Shown piece after piece: positions 16,727 to 24,725 of a stretch of DNA of 64,000 nucleotides. Within the stretch, counting starts at the first letter, position 1. The number at the start of each line of letters is the position of its first letter. The stretch lies in the NCBI RefSeq assembly GCF_000199675.1, contig NC_014960.1, positions 558,001 to 622,000 of the forward strand. Direction: 5' to 3'. The notes below the pieces were generated by a model. That model did no database searches. It saw only the letters and a program-made list of their open reading frames with translations, and was not told where the DNA came from. The position numbers and the translations under genes were made by a program. The DNA comes from Anaerolinea thermophila UNI-1 (lineage in GTDB: Bacteria > Chloroflexota > Anaerolineae > Anaerolineales > Anaerolineaceae).

Positions 16727-17476
16727 TTACAGGCGTTTCCAGATCTGGTAGAGGCTCAGGCGGTTGCCCAAACCATCCGAGGAAAAGGTCTCTTCGATGC
16801 TGAAGCCCGCCTGCTCTGCCAACTGCTGAAGTTCTTCCGGCGAAAATAAATGCACGTATCGTAACCCTCCCTGTTCCTCACCGGCAGGGAGGGTTTCGCG
16901 CCAGTCCAGCAGGGTGTCGCCCGCTTCGAGGTTTTCTTCATTTACGCCCACCACCGACCAGGGCAGACGGCGGCTCATCAGTTTGGGACTGTGATGAAAC
17001 TGCCACTCGGAATGCACAAACCAGCCGCCGGGGGGCAACAGGCTGTGTACCGTGCGCAGAAGGGCAAGGCGCAGGTCATGCGAGGGGATATGATGCAGGA
17101 CGGCAAAAGCCAAGATGCCCTGCAGGGGAATGTCCTGTACCGCCAGATGCCAGTTCGGAGCAGTTAGATCACCGTGGAGGAAGGTCACCTGTTCGCCGGC
17201 ATGCAGAGCGCTCACCGCGCGGCGGGCTTCTTCCAGCAGTACCTCGCTGAAATCCATGCCGATGTAGCGGCTTTTGCGTCCCCGCTGAAGCCACTCCACT
17301 GCCAGCGCCCCCGAGCCGCAACCGATATCCAGCCAGACACCTTCATCGGGCAGGCGCTCCAGCACCTGCTTGACGCCGTTCTGCACCCGCCGCCGTGTGC
17401 GGGCAAAGGACTCGCCGTACTGCAGGTAAAAGGTGCGGTTAATCTCCCGTAACACCTCAATGGCCTTTGTATCCAT
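16727..17476 (-). CDS. Trm9/ALKBH8-like SAM-dependent methyltransferase
   Basis: 249-residue class I methyltransferase. SAM motif I is WLDIGCGSGA near 50-60, and AFAVLHHIPSHDLRLALL is motif IV/V. Beyond the general fold it shares Trm9/ALKBH8 landmarks: an N-terminal FYLQYGESFARTR matching the VYNEIAPHFSxTR type segment, the hydrophobic AVLHH, and a C-terminal LDW...LRYVHLFSPEEL corresponding to VPW...RYYHxFxxGEL. Trm9 methylates the carboxymethyl group that Elp3 helps place on wobble uridine, and this gene is divergent from elp3 with 62 bp between starts. The start at 17476 follows a perfect TATAAT by 10 bp. It could still be another small-molecule methyltransferase. Confidence 0.7.
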   Translation of the reverse strand: MDTKAIEVLREINRTFYLQYGESFARTRRRVQNGVKQVLERLPDEGVWLDIGCGSGALAVEWLQRGRKSRYIGMDFSEVLLEEARRAVSALHAGEQVTFLHGDLTAPNWHLAVQDIPLQGILAFAVLHHIPSHDLRLALLRTVHSLLPPGGWFVHSEWQFHHSPKLMSRRLPWSVVGVNEENLEAGDTLLDWRETLPAGEEQGGLRYVHLFSPEELQQLAEQAGFSIEETFSSDGLGNRLSLYQIWKRL

Positions 17477-17486
17477 ACCTGGTGGC

Positions 17487-17531
17487 ATTATAAAACAAAC
17501 CGCCCAAAATTCGTCCATTTTCTGGTAAGAT
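17487..17531. promoter_or_regulatory. Divergent promoters for the methyltransferase and elp3
   Basis: Minus strand: TATAAT at 17492-17487, 10 bases before the methyltransferase ATG. Plus strand: extended -10 TGgTAAGAT at 17523-17531, 7 bases before the elp3 ATG. Neither start codon has a Shine-Dalgarno, so both transcripts may be leaderless or nearly so, and both promoters share the same 62-bp interval. Confidence 0.5.
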
Positions 17532-17538
17532 TCGCAGT

Positions 17539-19137
17539 ATGGATTTTGAGGTCTGGCAGGAAACCCACGAACCCACCCCGGAACGGCAGGAAATTGCCCG
17601 CCGTGTGCTGGAAGACGTGCGCCGCGGCATGGACGTGGTGCGCGCCCTGCGCCGCCATCCCCTGCCGGAGGGCGGTTACCTGCCCAAATCCATTCTGGTG
17701 CAGACTTACCAGCGCTTGGTGGAGCAGGGCGAATGGCAGGAAGATGCCCATTTCCTCGCCGCCATCCGCATGAAGCCGGTGCGTACCCTCTCCGGCGTGA
17801 CCACGGTGACGGTGCTGACCAAGCCTTACCCCTGCCCGGGCAAATGCATCTTCTGCCCCACCGATGTGCGCATGCCCAAGAGTTACCTGCCCGACGAACC
17901 CGGCGCCATGCGCGGTCTGCAGAACGAGTTCGATCCCTACCGCCAGGTTGCCAGCCGACTGGAATCGCTGGCGGCAACCGGACACCCCACCGATAAAATC
18001 GAACTGCTGATTCTGGGAGGTACGTTCACTGCCTACCGCCGCGATTATCAGGAGTGGTTCATCCGGCGCTGTTTTGATGCCCTCAACGAAGTGGACTCGG
18101 CGAGGCTGGAAGAAGCCCACCGGCGCAACGAAACCGCCCCGCACCGTAATGTGGGGCTGGTCATCGAGACCCGTCCGGATGAAATCACCCCGCAGGAACT
18201 GGCGTGGCTGCGCCGCCTGGGGGTAACCAAGGTGCAGATGGGCGTGCAGTCGCTGGATGACCGCATTCTGGCGCTCAATCAGCGCGGGCATACTGCCGCC
18301 GAAGCCCTGCAAGCCACCGCGCTCTTGCGCGCCGCGGGCTTCAAGATCGTCCTGCACTGGATGCCCAATCTGCTGGGCGCGACCCCGCAGAGCGACCGTG
18401 AGGACTTCGCCCGCTTGTGGACGCAGGGGTACGCCCCGGATGAGATTAAGATTTACCCCTGCCAACTGCTCCAGAATGCCGATTTATACGCCTACTGGGA
18501 GCGCGGCGAGTACCAGCCCTACACCACCGAAGAACTCATTGACCTGATTGCCGACCTCAAGCCCACCGTGCCGGAGTACTGCCGGATTAACCGCATCATC
18601 CGTGACATCCCTTCGACCAACGTGGTGGCGGGCAACCGCCGCACCAGTCTGCGGCAGGATGTGCTGGCGGAAGTTGCCCGCCGCGGACAGCGCTGTCACT
18701 GCATCCGCTGCCGCGAGGTGCGCAACGAGCGCGTTGACCCCAATACACTTGTCCTGCGCGACCTGACCTACACCGCCGCGTATGCTGAGGAACATTTCTT
18801 ACAGTTTGTTACCCCTCAGGATCGCATTGCCGGGTATTTGCGCCTTTCCCTGCCTCTGCCCGATGCCCCGGATGTCACCTCTGCCCTGCCTGACCTGGAA
18901 GGCGCCGCCCTGATTCGCGAGGTGCACGTGTACGGACAGTCCCTGCCGGTGGGGTTTGAACTGCCCGGCGCCGCTCAGCACATCGGCTTGGGTACGCAGT
19001 TGCTCAACCGCGCCGCCGACCTTGCCCGCGCACGTGGATTCCGCCGCCTGGCGGTCATTGCCGCCATCGGCACGCGCCTGTATTACGAATCGCGCGGCTT
19101 CCAGCGCGGCGGACTTTACCTGATTCGCGATCTCTAG
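17539..19137 (+). CDS. elp3: Elp3-type tRNA uridine(34) acetyltransferase / radical SAM enzyme
   Basis: 532-residue Elp3, the catalytic subunit that adds a carboxymethyl group to C5 of wobble uridine in tRNA. The radical-SAM part (about 85-375) has the 4Fe-4S cysteines in YPCPGKCIFCPTDVRMPKSY, and motifs ILGGTFTA and GLVIETRPDEITP. The C-terminal acetyltransferase domain (about 385-532) has QHIGLGTQLLNRAADLARAR and IGTRLYYESRGF. Both are complete and the length is typical. Stand-alone Elp3 is known in archaea and some bacteria, including Chloroflexota. It is divergent from a Trm9-like methyltransferase and followed by a strong terminator. Confidence 0.95.
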   Translation: MDFEVWQETHEPTPERQEIARRVLEDVRRGMDVVRALRRHPLPEGGYLPKSILVQTYQRLVEQGEWQEDAHFLAAIRMKPVRTLSGVTTVTVLTKPYPCPGKCIFCPTDVRMPKSYLPDEPGAMRGLQNEFDPYRQVASRLESLAATGHPTDKIELLILGGTFTAYRRDYQEWFIRRCFDALNEVDSARLEEAHRRNETAPHRNVGLVIETRPDEITPQELAWLRRLGVTKVQMGVQSLDDRILALNQRGHTAAEALQATALLRAAGFKIVLHWMPNLLGATPQSDREDFARLWTQGYAPDEIKIYPCQLLQNADLYAYWERGEYQPYTTEELIDLIADLKPTVPEYCRINRIIRDIPSTNVVAGNRRTSLRQDVLAEVARRGQRCHCIRCREVRNERVDPNTLVLRDLTYTAAYAEEHFLQFVTPQDRIAGYLRLSLPLPDAPDVTSALPDLEGAALIREVHVYGQSLPVGFELPGAAQHIGLGTQLLNRAADLARARGFRRLAVIAAIGTRLYYESRGFQRGGLYLIRDL

Positions 19138-19151
19138 CCCGGCTCTTAAAT

Positions 19152-19187
19152 AAAAACAGCCTTCCAGTTCTGGAAGGCTGTTTTTTT
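19152..19187. terminator. Bidirectional terminator between elp3 and the GH1 gene
   Basis: Perfect stem AACAGCCTTCCA (19155-19166) with TGGAAGGCTGTT (19171-19182), loop GTTC, flanked by an A run and a seven-base T run. It can stop transcription of elp3 on the plus strand and of the GH1 gene on the minus strand. Confidence 0.92.
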
Positions 19188-19198
19188 GGGGGGAAGCG

Positions 19199-20527
19199 CT
19201 ATTCGGGAAACAGGCGGGGTAACGCTTCCGGCGCGTATTGCGCCACCGCGTCGTAGGTCAGGGCATTTTTCTGGCAGATGCTGGCGTACAAATCCACGCT
19301 GGGACGGCGGATGCGCCGCTGGGTGTCCACATCCAAGCCCCACAAGCCAAAGCGCTGAGTCCAGCCGCGTTCCCACTCGAAGTTATCCACCAGAGTCCAG
19401 TGGAAGTAGCCCTTGATTTGCCAGTTGAAGTTCGCCGCCCGCCACACCTGATGGATGTGCTCGGCAAGGTAGCGCGGTCGCAGGTGGTCATCGGCATCTT
19501 CCACCCCATTTTCGGTGACGATGATGGGCAGATTGAAACTTTTTGCCCACTTCAGCGTCAGGAACATGCCCTCGGGAAAGTGAGCGATGAAACCGGTGTC
19601 ACTCAGCGGCGCATCGGCAGGGTAGAAACGATGCCCGAACATTTCCTGCGGGCGCAGAAGGTCAAAGCGCACCATATCCACCGTGTAGTAATTGACGCCC
19701 ACAAAGTCCTGCGTCCCCTGGGCTTCGGGGATGGGCACCGTGCGGGTGATGAGGCGCAGTTTGCCGTCCTTCAGCGCGCCCGGGAAGGCTTCATTGAAAA
19801 ACTGCCCCGCAATCTTCGCCGGAATGCCGTCCAGGAACTTGAGCGGTCCGGCGGGCAAAAGTGGACGGATGGCGAGCGCTAATCCTACCCGCGCCTCGCG
19901 TTGAACGGCGTGAATCTCGCGGTACGCCAGGGCATGCCCGCGCACCAGGTTTGCCATCACCCGCATTGCCGCGGTGAGGTCTTTCTTGCCGGGGGGGAAC
20001 AACCCGGCGATGTATCCCTCGTAAGCGTACACATTCGGCTCGTTGATGGTTATCCAGAAGTTGGTGTACTCGCGGAAGGCTTCCATGCACTTGCGTACAT
20101 AGCGGGCAAAGAGGGCAGGCGTTTCCTCGTTCTCCCAGCCGCCGCGTTCCGCCAGCCACAAGGGCAGACTGAAATGGTGAAAGGTGACCAGCGGCAGAAG
20201 GGCACGGTCGCGCAGTCCTCTCAGCATGTCACGGTAGTGATCGATGGCATCCTCGTCCCAGCGGTCGGGAGCGGGCTGAACGCGACTCCACTCGATGGAA
20301 AAGCGGTGGGCGTTCTGCCCGGTTTCGGCGGCGCGGTCGAAGTCCTCGCGCCAGCGCCCATCCCACCAATCGCACGCCAGCCCCGAGCGATGACCGTGGA
20401 GGATGCGTCCTTCCTGCTGTTCCCATGCCCACCAGTCGTTGTTGGTGTTGTTGCCTTCCACTTGATGGGAAGAAGTGGCAGTGCCCCACAGGAATCCATT
20501 GGGAAAAACGTAATCGGCTTTGGGCAT
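19199..20527 (-). CDS. GH1 beta-glucosidase / beta-glycosidase
   Basis: 442-residue cytoplasmic glycosidase hydrolysing beta-linked glucosides or galactosides with retention. The start MPKADYVFPNGFLWGTATSS is the family N-terminus and follows an AAGGA ribosome site; further upstream in-frame starts would cover the promoter. Acid/base Glu163 is in TINEPNVYAYEGY and the nucleophile Glu339 in IIVTENGVED. The C-terminal aglycone segment GYFHWTLVDNFEW is present. Substrate range cannot be fixed from sequence. It is monocistronic, with its own promoter and a shared terminator. Confidence 0.94.
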   Translation of the reverse strand: MPKADYVFPNGFLWGTATSSHQVEGNNTNNDWWAWEQQEGRILHGHRSGLACDWWDGRWREDFDRAAETGQNAHRFSIEWSRVQPAPDRWDEDAIDHYRDMLRGLRDRALLPLVTFHHFSLPLWLAERGGWENEETPALFARYVRKCMEAFREYTNFWITINEPNVYAYEGYIAGLFPPGKKDLTAAMRVMANLVRGHALAYREIHAVQREARVGLALAIRPLLPAGPLKFLDGIPAKIAGQFFNEAFPGALKDGKLRLITRTVPIPEAQGTQDFVGVNYYTVDMVRFDLLRPQEMFGHRFYPADAPLSDTGFIAHFPEGMFLTLKWAKSFNLPIIVTENGVEDADDHLRPRYLAEHIHQVWRAANFNWQIKGYFHWTLVDNFEWERGWTQRFGLWGLDVDTQRRIRRPSVDLYASICQKNALTYDAVAQYAPEALPRLFPE

Positions 20528-20561
20528 TTTGGCAATCCTTCGGTTGAGGTTTTTCGCCCTT

Positions 20562-20590
20562 ATTATGTCACGGGCGGGAGAGGGTGTCAA
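20562..20590 (-). promoter_or_regulatory. Promoter of the GH1 gene
   Basis: On the minus strand TTGACA (20590-20585), a 17-bp spacer and CATAAT (20567-20562). This is a near-consensus sigma-70 type promoter, with start expected about 28 nt before the ATG at 20527. Confidence 0.75.
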
Positions 20591-20685
20591 ACCGTTGGAA
20601 AGGGCGCAATCCCTTTCATGCCTCGACGCATTCTTTAGGTTTTGTGGTAAACTAAAGCCGCTGAGAAAGGAGTTGCACAATCGTC

Positions 20686-21783
20686 ATGCCGCCTATTTAT
20701 CCATTCACTGCCATCGTTGGTCAGGAGCGCATGAAGCGCGCACTGGTGCTCAATGCGGTGGATCCGCGTATTGGTGGGGTTTTGATTCGCGGCGAGCGCG
20801 GCACGGCAAAATCCACGGCGGCGCGCGCCCTGGCGGCACTGCTTCCCAAGGTCAAGGTGGTGAGCGACTGCCGTTTTGGATGCGACCCGGACGCCCCGGC
20901 GACATGGTGCACCGAATGCCGTGAGCGTGCCGAGCGCGGCGAATCCCTGCCGGTGAGCCTGCGTCAAATTCCTTTCATCAACCTGCCGGTATCTGCCACC
21001 GAAGACCGTGTGGTGGGTACACTGGACATTGAAGCCGCCATCCAGCGCGGCGAACGCCATTTTGAGCCGGGCGTGCTTGCCGCCGCTAACCGCGGTTTGC
21101 TTTACATTGACGAGGTCAACCTGCTCGATGACCACGTGGTGGACGTACTGCTGGATGCCGCCGCTATGGGGATGAACATCGTTGAGCGCGAGGGCATTTC
21201 CTTCACTCATCCGGCGCGCTTCATCCTGGTCGGCACGATGAACCCTGAAGAGGGTGACCTGCGCCCGCAACTGCTGGACCGCTTTGCCCTCTCGGTGGAA
21301 ATCTACGGCATCCGCGATGCCCGCGAGCGGGTGATGATCATGGAGCGCAACCTGGCGTTTGAAAAAGACCCGCTGGCGTTTGTGGCGCACTGGCAGCCCA
21401 AAGAACAGGAACTCTCTCAGCAAATTGAACAAGCCCGCAAACTGCTTGATCAGGTCACCTATACCAGCCGCGACCTGCTTTCGATTGCTTCGCTGACCGC
21501 CTCATTACAGGTGGATGGTCACCGTCCCGACCTGGTCATCCTGAAGACCGCCCGGGCGCACGCCGCTTTTGAAGGGCGCACGTCCATCACCGCGCGGGAT
21601 ATTGCCCTGGCGGCAGAACTGGCGCTCCCGCACCGCCTGAAGCGCACCCCCTTCCAGCAAGCCTCGGCAACCATGGAAGAACTGGCGGAGCGCATTGAGC
21701 AACTGCAGGGCGGCGCCACCTCAGGCGAGCCGCGCGAACACCCCGGCGGCATGGAAGAGGAATCCGGGCAAAAAAAAACGTAA
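20686..21783 (+). CDS. chlI: Chelatase AAA+ subunit (ChlI/BchI-like), zero-frame product
   Basis: 365-residue AAA+ ATPase of the magnesium/cobalt chelatase family. Walker A is GERGTAKSTAARAL near 36-48, Walker B is GLLYIDEVNLLDDHVVD near 137-150, and ILVGTMNPEEGDLRPQLLDR is the sensor/arginine-finger region. An unusual Cys cluster (SDCRFGCD...WCTEC) lies near 65-85, as in relatives of this family. The ribosome site is AGAAAGGAG. The frame stops at TAA directly after nine A residues; the -1 frame then continues into a VWA domain, so this looks like the short product of a gene that can also make a fused ChlI-ChlD protein. Confidence 0.9.
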   Translation: MPPIYPFTAIVGQERMKRALVLNAVDPRIGGVLIRGERGTAKSTAARALAALLPKVKVVSDCRFGCDPDAPATWCTECRERAERGESLPVSLRQIPFINLPVSATEDRVVGTLDIEAAIQRGERHFEPGVLAAANRGLLYIDEVNLLDDHVVDVLLDAAAMGMNIVEREGISFTHPARFILVGTMNPEEGDLRPQLLDRFALSVEIYGIRDARERVMIMERNLAFEKDPLAFVAHWQPKEQELSQQIEQARKLLDQVTYTSRDLLSIASLTASLQVDGHRPDLVILKTARAHAAFEGRTSITARDIALAAELALPHRLKRTPFQQASATMEELAERIEQLQGGATSGEPREHPGGMEEESGQKKT

Positions 21784-21816
21784 CCGATGGGGAGACCGGG
21801 CAGATTGAACAGCCCG
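21756..21816 (+). other. Candidate -1 frameshift site in the chelatase gene
   Basis: Nine A residues (21770-21778) are read CAA AAA AAA ACG TAA in the zero frame. Slipping back one base gives AAC GTA ACC and opens the VWA frame. An SD-like AGAGGA (21756-21761) lies 8 nt before the A run and a GC-only 5-bp stem CGGGC/GCCCG (21797-21801 with 21812-21816) lies after it. These are the parts expected of programmed frameshifting or polymerase slippage; an assembly error in the homopolymer is the alternative. Confidence 0.65.
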
Positions 21817-22769
21817 AAGCCACTCAGCAGGAACCTTCCCGCCAGAACATTTTCGACCAGGGCAACACCCAGTGGTGGAACGGCGGCAAACAGGTGAACA
21901 CCGGCGAGACCTTTGAAGCCCGCCGCCTGGATACCCCCCTGGACAAAATGATGCGCCGTCATGCTGGCCGGCGTTCGCGCACCTACACCGACCGCAAGCG
22001 CGGGCGCTACATCCTTGCGCGCCCGGCAGGCAGGCGCCGCGATGACCTGGCGTTCGATGCCACTCTGCGCACCGCCGCGCCCTTCCAGCGTCAGCGCGAG
22101 GAATTGAAGAAGCGCAACCGCGTTGCTTTTGCCGTGCGTCCCTCGGATTACATGCGCAAGGTGCGCGTGCGCCGTGCCGCCAACCTCGTCCTCTTTCTGG
22201 TGGATGCTTCCTGGTCCATGGCGGTTGCCGAGCGCATGCAAGCCACCAAGGGGGCGATTCTCTCCCTGCTTAACGATGCCTATCAGCGCCGCGACCGTGT
22301 GGGCTTGATTACCTTTCAGCGCGACCGCGCCACCCTGATTCTGCCCCCCACCAACTCGGTGCAGTTGGCGGAGCAAGCCCTGCGGGACATCCCCGTAGGG
22401 GGCAAAACGCCCCTCTCCGCCGGGTTGGATATGGCGTATGGCATCCTCAAACGCGAGAAGATGCTCCACCCCGACGTTCTGCCTCTGCTCATCGTGCTGA
22501 CCGATGGGGCGGGGAACGTCTCCATGGGGCATTTGCCGCCGCTGGAAGAAGCCCACTACCTGGCGGAGCGCATTGCCGAGGAACACATTCACGCGGTGGT
22601 CATCAACATGGAGCATGCCGCCTTTGACCAGGGGCTGGCGCAGGAACTGGCGAATCACCTCAAAGCCCCCTGCTACAACCTGACCGACCTGCGCGCCGAG
22701 AGCCTGTACTACACCGTGCGCCAGGAGATGCAGTCCACTGCTCTCAAAGGGCTGGAAGACAAACGCTAA
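21783..22769 (+). CDS. chlD: Chelatase VWA-domain part (ChlD-like), reached by -1 frameshift
   Basis: The -1 frame runs 329 codons from the slippery site to 22769. It begins with a Gln/Glu-rich linker (TDGETGQIEQPEATQQEP), then a basic stretch, then an integrin-I/VWA domain from about residue 135. The metal-binding MIDAS is LVDASWSMAVAERM (the usual DxSxS is DASWS), with later GGKTPLSAGLDMAYG and VLTDGAGNVSMG. This is the C-terminal half of ChlD/BchD-type subunits. A GTG at 21894 could start it independently, but no ribosome site precedes it and the linker upstream is family-like, so fusion with the ATPase is favoured. The metal substrate, Mg or Co, is unknown because no large subunit is present in the window. 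Confidence 0.82.
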   Translation, partial: TDGETGQIEQPEATQQEPSRQNIFDQGNTQWWNGGKQVNTGETFEARRLDTPLDKMMRRHAGRRSRTYTDRKRGRYILARPAGRRRDDLAFDATLRTAAPFQRQREELKKRNRVAFAVRPSDYMRKVRVRRAANLVLFLVDASWSMAVAERMQATKGAILSLLNDAYQRRDRVGLITFQRDRATLILPPTNSVQLAEQALRDIPVGGKTPLSAGLDMAYGILKREKMLHPDVLPLLIVLTDGAGNVSMGHLPPLEEAHYLAERIAEEHIHAVVINMEHAAFDQGLAQELANHLKAPCYNLTDLRAESLYYTVRQEMQSTALKGLEDKR

Positions 22770-22810
22770 AGCAGTACCCCCGAATACCTCTGCAATTGCC
22801 ATGACATCCT

Positions 22811-22885
22811 GCGCACCCCTTGACTCGGGGTGCGCTTTTTTTTTGTGCGCCGCCACAGACTCGGCGCACGCTCTCATTCTCTTTG
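22811..22885 (+). repeat. 75-bp double-hairpin terminator module, copy 1
   Basis: Starts with a strong Rho-independent terminator, GCGCACCCC (22811-22819) paired with GGGGTGCGC (22827-22835) and nine T, ending the chelatase gene. A second hairpin follows, GTGCGCCG (22845-22852) with CGGCGCAC (22862-22869), then CTCTCATTCTCTTTG. The same 75 bases, differing only in the first loop and one base, recur at 24726-24800. Confidence 0.85.
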
Positions 22886-22891
22886 CGTTTC

Positions 22892-23067
22892 GCGCCCTGA
22901 GCCTGCCGAAGGGCGCGGTTGCGTGTCGTTGCGATTATGTGTCGTTGTATCCCCGAAGGGGAGAAGCAGTCTCTGAGGTGTGAACCTCTTTAGAAGATTG
23001 CTTCGACCCGCTTATGCGGGTCTCGCAATGACACAAAGGCATGTCATTGCATCCCCGATGGAGGAAA
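22892..23067. repeat. REP-like intergenic repeats
   Basis: The stretch between the chelatase gene and the next promoter has no gene. It holds a palindromic element GCGCCCT-11 nt-AGGGCGC (22892-22916) whose core, CCTGAGCCTGCCGAAGG, resembles dispersed repeats seen in many bacterial genomes. Two similar segments reading TGTCGTTGTATCCCCGAAGG (about 22939) and TGTCATTGCATCCCCGATGG (about 23042) flank a segment with GCTTCGACCCGCTTATGCGG. These look like dispersed repeats rather than regulatory sites. Confidence 0.5.
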
Positions 23068-23118
23068 CAACCCATCATTTTTGTATTTTAACAATCATTT
23101 TTTAATTATTTTTCCGTT

Positions 23119-23146
23119 GTCTCATCCATATTCCTGAGTAAAATTG
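23119..23146 (+). promoter_or_regulatory. Promoter of the 23206 lipoprotein gene
   Basis: TTGTCT (23119-23124), 16-bp spacer, TAAAAT (23141-23146) in an AT-rich stretch, followed about 45 nt later by a full AAGGAGG ribosome site. This gives a leader of about 50 nt. Confidence 0.6.
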
Positions 23147-23205
23147 CTCCTCAGAGAGAAAGATTTCTTTCTTACTTACGTTTACTTTCCCCTAAGGAGG
23201 TATTT

Positions 23206-24363
23206 GTGAAATCCATTCTTCGTTTCCTGTCGGTCTTTGCCCTCGGGTTGTCGTTCCTGCTGAGCGCCTGCGCGGGGATAGCTCCCACGCCCACCCCCAC
23301 CCCGCTCCCCACGGAGACGGCTACGCCTCAGCCCACCCCCACCCCTGAACCCACCAGCACCCCCGCACCCACGCCCACGCCGACGGTGGACCCCTGCGCC
23401 ACCCAGCCGGAACGCTGGACGTTCTCCCTGCCGGTGGACCCCATCAGCAAACAGCCCTATCCGAACTTCTGGATGAACCTCAGCCCGGCTTGCGCGCTGA
23501 AGAACCTCGAACCCTGGATTGCCTTCAGCATGATGATCCAGAACGGCTATTCCATCCAGGAAGCCGCCCAAACCCTCGGACTGGAGGATAACCCCTACCT
23601 CGCTCCGCTCAAAGAGGGCAAGCCGCAGAAGTATGTTATGAACTTCTACATCAAAAAACAGAAAGTGGACGACTTCAACCTGCCCGAACGTTATTACTGG
23701 TGGTTGCCCTATATGTATCACCCTGCGGATATGCGTAATTATCTTTTTGACCCCGACACCGACCGCTATGAAGCCCGCCTGGTGCTGTGGGGGTGCGCCA
23801 GAAACGTAACGGCGGAGGTAGCGGACGGCGTCTCGCCCGAACTGCCGAAGGTGACCTTCCAGGCCGTGTGCGCCGTGCGCAAGTATTACCCCGGCGTGCA
23901 GTCTTACTGGTGGGAGATGGATTTCCCCGAAGGTACGGCTGGAGGGCTTACCAGAAAGTTCATTCCCGGAAAGCGCGCCTTTGAGCCAAAGTATAAGCAG
24001 TACGGCGAAGGGGTACACGGTGCCAAGCCCGACCAGCCGGCGTATGCCGGAATGCTGTACTACGCCTACATCGGCAATGGGCAGTGGTACTACATCGGTG
24101 AGGACAACGCCTTTGACCTGGTGGGCTTTGACAGCGTAGAGGAGATGGAAGCCGCTTTGCAGAGAAACCTGGAACTGGTGCCGGGTTCTCAGGTGTGGGA
24201 TCTGGAGTGGCTGAAGCAGACCTACGGGGTGGATGCCCGCCCGGTACCGCAGGAATACAAGACGGGGTTTGACCGTTATCAATCCGACTCGGCATTCAAG
24301 GCGCTGGTGGACAGGGCGCTGGAGAAGCAAAAAGAGAGTTTAGACCGGTATTCGCAAAAGTAG
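23206..24363 (+). CDS. Uncharacterised lipoprotein with Pro/Thr linker
   Basis: 385-residue exported protein starting at GTG behind a perfect AAGGAGG. The signal FALGLSFLLSACAG predicts lipidation at Cys22. Residues 25-63 are a (PT)n linker of the kind that holds a domain away from the membrane. The folded part, about 65-385, is rich in aromatic residues (RYYWWLPYMYHP, YYPGVQSYWWEM, GMLYYAYIGNGQWYYIGE) and has a few Cys, which could suit ligand or surface binding, but I recognise no family. It is followed 26 bp later by a small secreted peptide gene, and the pair is bracketed by the two 75-bp repeats. Confidence 0.75.
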   Translation: MKSILRFLSVFALGLSFLLSACAGIAPTPTPTPLPTETATPQPTPTPEPTSTPAPTPTPTVDPCATQPERWTFSLPVDPISKQPYPNFWMNLSPACALKNLEPWIAFSMMIQNGYSIQEAAQTLGLEDNPYLAPLKEGKPQKYVMNFYIKKQKVDDFNLPERYYWWLPYMYHPADMRNYLFDPDTDRYEARLVLWGCARNVTAEVADGVSPELPKVTFQAVCAVRKYYPGVQSYWWEMDFPEGTAGGLTRKFIPGKRAFEPKYKQYGEGVHGAKPDQPAYAGMLYYAYIGNGQWYYIGEDNAFDLVGFDSVEEMEAALQRNLELVPGSQVWDLEWLKQTYGVDARPVPQEYKTGFDRYQSDSAFKALVDRALEKQKESLDRYSQK

Positions 24364-24389
24364 GATTTTTCAATCACAGGAGGGAAACG

Positions 24390-24671
24390 ATGAAGGCTTG
24401 GCGTTACGGGTTGGTTGTTTTGGCTTTGTTGGGTTTTCTCTTTGGTTGGGTTTCATCCGTAGAGGCTCAGACGGGAAGTTGCCAGGAACCTCTTTGCTAC
24501 ATAAGTGAAGAAGAACCGTCACCGTGTAATAATAACTGTCCCGACCCAAAACCGGGGGACAACGGGGAGATAAAGTACCCGCCGACCACTCCTGAAGAGC
24601 CGCCGTATGCGGGTGGCAATTCCACCTGTTCGCTGATTCGTTCCGTGCCGGCGCTAGAACCAGCCCTCTGA
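24390..24671 (+). CDS. Small secreted cysteine-containing peptide
   Basis: 93-residue protein with a good ribosome site (CAGGAGGGAAACG) and a clear Sec signal (YGLVVLALLGFLFGWVSSVE), cleaved probably after VEA. The mature part of about 66 residues has five Cys (SCQEPLC, SPCNNNC and STC) and many Pro and acidic residues. No family is recognised. It is expressed with the preceding lipoprotein and could be its ligand or partner. The coding case rests on start signals and signal peptide only. Confidence 0.6.
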   Translation: MKAWRYGLVVLALLGFLFGWVSSVEAQTGSCQEPLCYISEEEPSPCNNNCPDPKPGDNGEIKYPPTTPEEPPYAGGNSTCSLIRSVPALEPAL

Positions 24672-24725
24672 ACAGTAAATCTGTCAAATCCCTGTAAAGA
24701 CCTTCCCATCCACCGTAACGCCTCA

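Noticed and set aside
16727..17977. Longer 416-residue form of the methyltransferase
   Set aside because: The extra N-terminal 167 residues are antisense to elp3 and of low complexity; the family N-terminus begins at 17476.
22801..22983. 60-codon frame after the chelatase gene
   Set aside because: It runs through a terminator and repeats and lacks a ribosome site.
22937..23067. CRISPR array
   Set aside because: Only two imperfect repeats with unequal surroundings and no cas genes; they fit dispersed repeats better.
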